NCBI GenBank assembly: GCA_045642925.1 | Contig: JAZUJW010000112.1 | Coordinates: 1 to 17,355, forward strand | Direction: 5' to 3' | DNA: 17,355 bases | Origin: Firm-04 sp045642925 | Lineage (GTDB): Bacteria; Bacillota; Clostridia; Oscillospirales; Ruminococcaceae | Shown here: piece after piece, positions 12,175 to 17,355 of the stretch | Layout: each line of letters opens with the position of its first letter | Numbering within the stretch: the first letter of the stretch is position 1 | Translations under genes and position numbers: made by a program | Notes under the pieces: model-generated | What the model saw: only the letters and a program-made list of their open reading frames with translations | Database searches by the model: none | Told to the model about the DNA's origin: nothing

Positions 12175-13118
12175 AAGAATGTCTTTGCTGCGGAAAGTCG
12201 CTTTCCGATTCAGAAATGACGGGCGTCTGGCATCAGAAATGTATTCACGCCTTTTTCGGTACTGACACGCTGCCTGAAATTGTCATCGACCAGAAAACAC
12301 TGGAATTGCTTGCAAAATCAAACCTCGAAAGTGGGCTGACCGTCACGGGCGTACAGAAAAAGCTGTCGCTGCATCTCTCGAAATGTGAGGGCAAAGACCG
12401 TCTGACGCTGGTGGACTGCCCCGCAGGGTACATCCTCAAGCCGCAGGACGAGGCTTACCCGTTTATGCCCGAATGCGAGCATCTGGTCATGAGCATGGCA
12501 AACGCGCTGCGCATCGAAACCGTACCGCACGCGCTGATTCCCTGCGGCGGCTCGCTCGCGTATATCACAAAGCGCATTGACCGTACAGCGGACGGAAAAA
12601 AGCTCGCAATGGAGGACTTTTGTCAGCTTGGCGGGCGCCTGACCGCGGACAAATATCACGGCAGCTACGAGCAATGCGGCAAAATTCTGAAGCAATTTTC
12701 AGACAAGGGCGGCTTGGATATCACCGAGCTGTTTCGCGTGGTAGTGTTCAGTTTTCTGACGGGCAACAGCGATATGCACCTGAAGAACTTCTCGCTGCTT
12801 GAAAAAGTACCAAACAGCGGGAAATATCGTCTATCCCCTGCCTATGATCTGCTGCCTGTCAATTTGATTTTGCCGCAGGATCCCGATGAAACGGCACTTT
12901 CACTGAACGGTAAGCTGCGCAATCTCAGGCGAAAGGATTTTCTCGCACTTGCTGAGAATTTTGAGATCACGGAAGCCGCTGCCAACAAAATGATACAAAG
13001 TCTGACGAAGCATCAAGCAGATTGTGAAAAACTGCTTGCCGCATCGTTGTTGCCTGATGAAATGAAAGCGCGGTACGCAGAGATTTTGCATTACAGATTT
13101 CATGTGCTAACTGCATGA
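12171..13118 (+). CDS. hipT: HipA-family Ser/Thr kinase toxin core (HipT-like)
   Basis: A 315-residue kinase lacking the N-terminal HipA subdomain, coded separately just upstream. Residues 4-24 carry a zinc-knuckle-like CxxC (4, 7) ... HxxC (21, 24) as in many short HipA proteins. The Gly-rich loop is TVTGVQKKLSL (57-67). Probable ATP-binding Lys90 lies in YILKPQ and Glu103 or a neighbour in ECEHLVMSMANAL. The catalytic loop GNSDMHLKNFSL (198-209) gives Asp201 and Asn206, and LSPAYDLLPV (221-230) gives the metal-binding Asp226. All key kinase residues appear present. E. coli HipT phosphorylates tryptophanyl-tRNA synthetase; the target here is unknown. The two loop serines autophosphorylated in E. 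coli HipT (positions 57 and 59) are both Thr here. It is coupled to the upstream gene by an ATGA overlap. Confidence 0.88.
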   Translation: MKECLCCGKSLSDSEMTGVWHQKCIHAFFGTDTLPEIVIDQKTLELLAKSNLESGLTVTGVQKKLSLHLSKCEGKDRLTLVDCPAGYILKPQDEAYPFMPECEHLVMSMANALRIETVPHALIPCGGSLAYITKRIDRTADGKKLAMEDFCQLGGRLTADKYHGSYEQCGKILKQFSDKGGLDITELFRVVVFSFLTGNSDMHLKNFSLLEKVPNSGKYRLSPAYDLLPVNLILPQDPDETALSLNGKLRNLRRKDFLALAENFEITEAAANKMIQSLTKHQADCEKLLAASLLPDEMKARYAEILHYRFHVLTA

Positions 13119-13203
13119 TGATATAGTATGTGTACAATCAATGTGTATGCTATTGGTTGCTTTCATCTCAAAAGCCCTTTATTTCTGCTTCTATCATGGG
13201 ATT

Positions 13204-13245
13204 CCAAAGGGTATTTCATACCCTTTGGCGAGGTTTGGAGCCGCG
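13204..13245. repeat. Palindromic intergenic element
   Basis: CCAAAGGGTA (13204-13213) and TACCCTTTGG (13219-13228) form a perfect 10-bp stem with a 5-base loop, followed by CGAGGTTTGGAGCCGCG. There is no T-run, so it is more like a dispersed palindromic repeat than a terminator. It overlaps a short open frame that is not a believable gene. Confidence 0.4.
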
Positions 13246-13287
13246 CCCATTATGAACGCATCGCAGATACAACTTATCTACAAACAA

Positions 13288-13319
13288 AAACGCCGTATCA
13301 TTCAGCTGATACGGCGTTT
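13288..13319. terminator. Bidirectional terminator between hipT and the MATE gene
   Basis: A 13-bp perfect stem (13288-13300 with 13307-13319) around TTCAGC, flanked by an A-run on one side and T-rich sequence on the other, serves two converging genes. The stop codon and last codons of the MATE gene lie inside the stem. Confidence 0.8.
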
Positions 13320-14653
13320 GTATTTTCTTGACGTAATGCGAAATGCAGATAGATAAACAAAGCAATTCCATTGAGCAGAAACGCTGCAATCCATGCAGAA
13401 GATTCCGCATAAGCCGTAGCGCGAAATCCGACCCGCGGAATACACACAATAATCACGATCACACGCATTGCCATTTCCAGAATGCCCGAAAGCATCGGAA
13501 TGGTGGGATGCCCCATAGCTTGTACGCCGCTGCGGACGACAAACAAAAAGTTGACGGCACACAATGTCAAGCCACAGAATCTGAAATACTGCATGGCAAG
13601 CGAGATGGATTCTTCCTTGTTCAGCATTACCAGCGCAAGCTGACGCGGGAAAAAGTGCATCACTGCGCCCAACGTCACATATCCGACCGCCGCAATGCCA
13701 AGACAGATTCCAATGCCTTCCACGATCCGATGATACTTTTTTGCACCGTAGTTCTGGCTGGTAAAGGAGGAAGCCGCAAATCCTGCGGTACAGGCGGGCT
13801 GCATAAACAGGTTGATGTACTTATTGCAGGCAGAATAGGCTGATGTATAAATCACGCCCATGCCGTTGACGAAAAACTGAATGACAATACATCCGATGGC
13901 GGTGATGGAATTCATCAGAGCCATGGGGATGCCGTTGGTCAGCAATTCCACGAAACAGCGGAAGTTTTCCTGGAAATCTGCCGTGTGTAGTTTAATAATG
14001 TCAATATGCAGCAGTTTGCGCAGACAAATCAGCGTAGAAAGCATCTGTGCGGCTACCGTTGCGATGGCTGCGCCCGCTACACCGATGTGCAGGACGAATA
14101 CAAAGAACGAATCGAGCGCAATGTTGACAATCGTCGAAACCACAATGGCATAGAACGGCGTTTTGCTGTCGCCCAAAGCACGCAGAATCGCGGAACACAG
14201 GTTATATGCAATGGTGACTGCCATACCGCCCAACAGGTAGTAGCCGTAGGTCAGGCTATCGTGAAGAATCTCGGGCGATGTTTGCATCAATAGCAAAATT
14301 CGCCGTAAAAACGTGATTCCGACGCCTGTGAGCAGCACTGCGATCAACACCGCAAGACAAAGTGCCGACGCAATGTTATGCCGTAATCGGTCATATTCTT
14401 TTGCACCGAAACTTTGCGCAATGGATACGGAAAAACCATTGGTCAATCCCATGGCAAACCCGAAAATCAGGAACGTAATAGAGGACATATTTCCGACCGC
14501 TGCGAGTGCTTCATCACCGATGCCTTTGCCGACAATTGCCGTATCTGCGACCGTATAGATTTGTTGCAGCATATTGGTGAAGAACAGCGGAAAATAAAAT
14601 TTCAGAATCAAAGGGGCGACTTTTCCCTCTGTCATATCGTAGGTTTGAGCCAT
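13298..14653 (-). CDS. MATE family multidrug/metabolite efflux transporter
   Basis: A 451-residue polytopic membrane protein with about 12 helices in two similar halves. Family signatures include FYFPLFFTNMLQQIYTVADT near the N-terminus, GFAMGLTNGFSVSIAQSFGA in the first half, and ASSFTSQNYGAKKY in the second half. MATE proteins export cationic drugs or metabolites using a Na+ or H+ gradient; the substrate here cannot be read. The start at 14653 is preferred over an in-frame ATG at 14674, because the latter lies within the -10 box while GAGGTGAGG (14657-14665) serves 14653. It is divergent from an AraC-type regulator across about 107 bases, which is the obvious candidate to control it. Confidence 0.92.
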   Translation of the reverse strand: MAQTYDMTEGKVAPLILKFYFPLFFTNMLQQIYTVADTAIVGKGIGDEALAAVGNMSSITFLIFGFAMGLTNGFSVSIAQSFGAKEYDRLRHNIASALCLAVLIAVLLTGVGITFLRRILLLMQTSPEILHDSLTYGYYLLGGMAVTIAYNLCSAILRALGDSKTPFYAIVVSTIVNIALDSFFVFVLHIGVAGAAIATVAAQMLSTLICLRKLLHIDIIKLHTADFQENFRCFVELLTNGIPMALMNSITAIGCIVIQFFVNGMGVIYTSAYSACNKYINLFMQPACTAGFAASSFTSQNYGAKKYHRIVEGIGICLGIAAVGYVTLGAVMHFFPRQLALVMLNKEESISLAMQYFRFCGLTLCAVNFLFVVRSGVQAMGHPTIPMLSGILEMAMRVIVIIVCIPRVGFRATAYAESSAWIAAFLLNGIALFIYLHFALRQENTNAVSAE

Positions 14654-14672
14654 ATACCTCACCTCTGATACC

Positions 14673-14701
14673 ATTATACTGAAAATGCAAAAATATTTCT
14701 A
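14673..14701 (-). promoter_or_regulatory. Promoter of the MATE gene
   Basis: Minus-strand -35 TAGAAA (14696-14701), 17-base spacer, perfect -10 TATAAT (14673-14678). It is back to back with the AraC promoter, the two -35 boxes being 9 bases apart, so one bound regulator could affect both. Confidence 0.6.
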
Positions 14702-14710
14702 TTCAAATCA

Positions 14711-14739
14711 TTGCTTTTTTATCAAAAATCGGATATAAT
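14711..14739 (+). promoter_or_regulatory. Promoter of the AraC-type regulator gene
   Basis: -35 TTGCTT (14711-14716), 17-base spacer, perfect -10 TATAAT (14734-14739). AGGAGGTGA (14746-14754) then precedes the ATG at 14761, so the leader is very short. Confidence 0.65.
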
Positions 14740-14760
14740 ATCATCAGGAGGTGAGATGTC

Positions 14761-15498
14761 ATGAACACCGAAAAAGATTTGAATTATCGTCTGTTTCTGC
14801 ATCGGGAAGAAGGCTTCCGCCGCACCGCATTCCAGACAGAATTTGAACGGTATTCCTCGATTCAGTCAGGGGATCTGGCACAGGTTGCGCGTAATTTTCA
14901 GGCATCCAAGCAGGATTTTCTGGCGGGAAAAGGGGTTTTGTCCGCTGACCCGCTGACCAATGTCCGATATCATGTGATTATTGCCACGGCGATGATTGCC
15001 AGAATCTGCGTGGAAGGCAAGCTGGATCACGATGCCGCCTACACTTTGAGCGATATTTACATTCAGCGTGCGGATGTCTGCAAAACAGAAGCGGAATTGA
15101 TTGATTTGCTTGGTGAGATGCAAATGGATTTTGCAAGGCATATGAAAGAATTACAGCACACGGCATCCACTTCGATCCATGTTCGCAAATGCATCGACTA
15201 TGAGCATCTGAACGAAAAACTGACACTTGCGGATCTGTCCGCAGTGGTGGGGCTGAACGGTTCCTATTTATCGAAATTATTTGTAAAGGAAACGGGAAGC
15301 AGCCTGAAAACATTTATCCTGAAAGCAAAAATCAGTACCGCTGAAAATATGCTGCGGTATTCCGAACTTTCGTCGCTGAAAATCTCGCTTGCACTAGGAT
15401 TTTCCTCGCAAAGCGCGTTCGTGGCGACCTTTCACCGAATCAATGGTGTCACGCCGCGGGAATACAAAAAACTGCATTATCAAAACGGGTTATTCTGA
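14761..15498 (+). CDS. AraC family transcriptional regulator
   Basis: A 245-residue regulator. The N-terminal about 130 residues contain the helical signature NVRYHVIIATAMIARIC followed by DAAYTLSDIYIQRADVC, common in a clostridial AraC subgroup and without a clear sugar-binding cupin. Residues about 145-240 form the two-HTH AraC domain: LTLADLSAVVGLNGSYLSKL then KISLALGFSSQSAFVATFHR with the closing GVTPREYKK. It probably controls the divergent MATE gene and perhaps the ABC exporter downstream; the effector is unknown. The end at 15498 is followed by a separate promoter for the ABC gene. Confidence 0.92.
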   Translation: MNTEKDLNYRLFLHREEGFRRTAFQTEFERYSSIQSGDLAQVARNFQASKQDFLAGKGVLSADPLTNVRYHVIIATAMIARICVEGKLDHDAAYTLSDIYIQRADVCKTEAELIDLLGEMQMDFARHMKELQHTASTSIHVRKCIDYEHLNEKLTLADLSAVVGLNGSYLSKLFVKETGSSLKTFILKAKISTAENMLRYSELSSLKISLALGFSSQSAFVATFHRINGVTPREYKKLHYQNGLF

Positions 15499-15542
15499 AG
15501 AAACGGGAAGGCGTCCGCATGATGCCATATCACATATTTTTC

Positions 15543-15571
15543 TTGACTTTTCTATCAAATTCTAATATAAT
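15543..15571 (+). promoter_or_regulatory. Promoter of the ABC exporter operon
   Basis: -35 TTGACT (15543-15548), 17-base spacer, perfect -10 TATAAT (15566-15571). The leader is about 25 bases. Confidence 0.8.
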
Positions 15572-15600
15572 AAGTATGTATCACCTATTTCGGAAAGGAC

Positions 15601-17352
15601 GTGTCAGATTTGGTTTTCAAGCATCTCAAAAAGTATTGGCACTTTGCGTTGTTTGCTGCGATTTTCATGGTTCTGGAAGTCTACGTGGACCTCGTGCAGC
15701 CTCGCATGATGGCGGAAATTGTCGATAACGGCATCCTCGGACTGAACAACAACAATCTGCCCAACATGAGTATCGTCACAGGCACAGGTCTGAAAATGAT
15801 CCTCATTGTCATCGGCGGCGGTATCAGCGGTATTCTGAGTGCAGTATTTGCCAATGTTTGCAGTCAGAAATTCGGCAACGATATCCGCAAATCAGCATTT
15901 GAACGCATCATGCACTTTTCCTTCTCGCAAACAGACGACTTTTCAGTCGGTTCCCTGATTACCCGCACCACCAATGACGTCACCCAGATGGAAACGATGG
16001 TCGCACAAATTATCCGCAGCTGCGTGCGTTGCATCATGTTTTTCATTGCAGGCAGTATCGCGTTGGTTTCGCTGGCTGCCGATTTCGGCATGGTCATAGC
16101 AATTGCCCTGCCGCTGATCCTTCTGGAAATCGGATTCGTCCTCTGGAAAACCAATCCACTGTTCCAGCTTCTGCAATCCCGCATTGACCACATGAACACT
16201 GTCATTCAGGAAAATATCGCAGGTGCGCGTGTTGTCAAGGCGTTTGTACAGGAAAACCGCGAAAGCAACCGCTTCTCCAAAAGCAACGATGATCTGGTGG
16301 ACACGCAATTTCGGGTTCTCATCCTGATGTCCTATATGCGTCCTGTCATGAACATCGTGCTGAACCTTGCGACCATCGCCATTATCTACATCGGTTCTCT
16401 GCGCGTACAGGACAGCAGCATCGCCCCCGGTACGGTCATGGCTGCTGTCACCTATCTCTCGCAGATTCTCAACGGCATGATGATGCTTGCCATGATTTTC
16501 CAGAATGTCACGCGCGGCATCACCTCCACCAAGCGTCTAAAAGAAATCCTCGCAAGCGAAAGCCCCATTGCAGACGGTCAGGGTGCCCCGCAGACCAATG
16601 AAACCGGCAGCGTGACCTTTAAAGGAGTCAGCTTTGCATTCCCCGATTCGGGCGTGAACATTCTGCATGATATCTCGCTGCACGTTGGCAAAGGCGAAAC
16701 GCTCGCAATCATCGGAGAAACAGGCTGCGGTAAAAGTTCGCTCATCCACCTGATTCCCCGCTTCTACGACGTCACGGCAGGCAGCGTGGAAGTGGACGGC
16801 GTCAACGTCAAGGATTACAAACTCTCGGAACTGCGCGATAAAATCTCGATTGTGCTGCAAAAGAGCGAATTGTTCAGTACCACCATCCGCGAAAACATTT
16901 TGCTTGGCAAGCCAGGTGCCTCGGAAGAGGAGGTTCACGCGGCTGCCCTTGCGGCGCAGGCGGATGATTTCATCATGCAGCAGCCGCAGCAGTACGACAC
17001 ACCCGTTGCGGAATCCGGCATGAGTCTTTCGGGCGGTCAGCGGCAGAGAATCGCCATCAGCCGCGGATTGCTCAAAAAAGCGGAGATCCTCATTCTCGAT
17101 GATTCCACCTCCGCACTCGATTTCAAAACGGAAGCCAATCTGCAAACCGCCCTGCGCACGCAGTATCAGGACACCACAAAAATCATTATCGCACAGCGCA
17201 TCTCCTCTGTACAGCACGCAGACCGCATTGCGGTACTGGATAACGGCACGGTCATTGCCTGCGATCAACACGAAAAACTCCTGCAATCCTGCAAGGTCTA
17301 TCAGGATATCTACGCATCGCAGCTGAAGAAAGAGGGTGAGCAGAATGGCTGA
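15601..17352 (+). CDS. ABC exporter half-transporter with degenerate ATPase site (heterodimer subunit)
   Basis: 583 residues: a six-helix exporter membrane domain (about 15-305) fused to an ATPase domain (about 337-575). Walker A GETGCGKSS (372-380), Q-loop Gln420, and signature LSGGQ (476-480) are intact. The residue after Walker B (ILILD, 496-500) is Asp501 instead of the catalytic Glu, and the H-loop His is Gln532 (IIIAQRISS). These substitutions mark the non-hydrolysing site in asymmetric heterodimers such as TM287/288 or BmrCD, so a partner with intact residues is expected. That gene begins in an 8-base overlap at 17345. The start is uncertain: GTG at 15601 lies one base after GGAAAGGA, while TTG at 15610 has normal spacing from it. 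The substrate (drug, lipid or peptide) cannot be told. Confidence 0.93.
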   Translation: MSDLVFKHLKKYWHFALFAAIFMVLEVYVDLVQPRMMAEIVDNGILGLNNNNLPNMSIVTGTGLKMILIVIGGGISGILSAVFANVCSQKFGNDIRKSAFERIMHFSFSQTDDFSVGSLITRTTNDVTQMETMVAQIIRSCVRCIMFFIAGSIALVSLAADFGMVIAIALPLILLEIGFVLWKTNPLFQLLQSRIDHMNTVIQENIAGARVVKAFVQENRESNRFSKSNDDLVDTQFRVLILMSYMRPVMNIVLNLATIAIIYIGSLRVQDSSIAPGTVMAAVTYLSQILNGMMMLAMIFQNVTRGITSTKRLKEILASESPIADGQGAPQTNETGSVTFKGVSFAFPDSGVNILHDISLHVGKGETLAIIGETGCGKSSLIHLIPRFYDVTAGSVEVDGVNVKDYKLSELRDKISIVLQKSELFSTTIRENILLGKPGASEEEVHAAALAAQADDFIMQQPQQYDTPVAESGMSLSGGQRQRIAISRGLLKKAEILILDDSTSALDFKTEANLQTALRTQYQDTTKIIIAQRISSVQHADRIAVLDNGTVIACDQHEKLLQSCKVYQDIYASQLKKEGEQNG

Positions 17353-17355
17353 TAC
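17345..17355 (+). CDS. Start of the partner ABC exporter gene (partial)
   Basis: ATGGCTGATAC at the window edge opens a new frame (M-A-D-T) overlapping the preceding ABC gene by 8 bases, with GAGGGTGAG upstream as the ribosome binding site. The identity as the second half-transporter is inferred from the degenerate ATPase of the first subunit and from the usual gene order. Confidence 0.6.

Noticed and set aside
11836..13118. hipA broken by a frameshift
   Set aside because: Both parts have intact ends, the junction is a clean ATGA overlap, the second part begins with its own CxxC...HxxC segment, and this matches the known split HipS/HipT layout.
13128..13331. 67-codon plus-strand frame after hipT
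   Set aside because: It is made of the palindromic element and the bidirectional terminator, with no ribosome binding site and no recognisable product.
1..17355. Insertion sequence, prophage or integrative element
   Set aside because: No transposase, integrase, phage structural gene or attachment-site duplication was found in any frame; only palindromic intergenic repeats hint at mobility.

Overview
The window looks like a chromosomal accessory region of a low-to-mid GC, Gram-positive anaerobe of the Oscillospiraceae, most likely a Ruminococcus or close relative. The evidence is four secreted proteins in a row that end in type I dockerin modules (cellulosome-type docking), strong GGAGG ribosome binding sites, and sigma-A promoters of the TTGACA-17-TATAAT kind. 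The species is an inference. No cohesin/scaffoldin, rRNA, tRNA, CRISPR array or transposase was seen.

Region 1 (1-2,400, minus strand): a small LytTR regulator overlaps a four-helix DUF3021 membrane protein by 4 bases, with a good promoter and a pair of LytTR-like direct repeats just upstream, which suggests a self-activating LytTR regulatory system. Downstream, behind its own promoter, are a double-length DUF2975-like membrane protein and the 5' end of another membrane protein that runs off the window. The 1,128-1,463 gap holds that promoter, a palindrome, leader hairpins and a doubtful 49-codon ORF.

Region 2 (2,400-11,320): the dockerin cluster. It contains an 888-residue protein with 25 exact 26-residue BspA/DUF285-type repeats (minus strand). 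Then, on the plus strand, come a GH11-xylanase-like/LRR_5/dockerin fusion whose catalytic glutamates appear to be missing, an LRR_5/dockerin protein with an internal 438-bp duplication, and a papain-type (C1A) peptidase with a lectin-like region and dockerin. Each gene has its own promoter. A broken remnant starting with a good ribosome binding site and signal peptide lies between the last two. Such proteins probably supply adhesion and proteolysis to a cell-surface or cellulosomal complex rather than classical sugar hydrolysis.

Region 3 (11,320-13,320): a tight, overlapping three-gene module, HipB-like regulator / HipA N-domain alone (HipS-like) / HipA kinase core (HipT-like), i.e. a tripartite HipBST-type toxin-antitoxin system. 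It is driven by a consensus promoter with a perfect palindrome in the spacer and two more operator copies upstream. Palindrome-rich intergenic elements flank it on both sides.

Region 4 (13,288-17,355): a MATE efflux transporter (minus), a divergent AraC-type regulator, then the first half of a heterodimeric ABC exporter whose ATPase has the degenerate-site substitutions (Glu to Asp after Walker B, His to Gln in the H-loop). The partner gene starts in an 8-base overlap and runs off the window.
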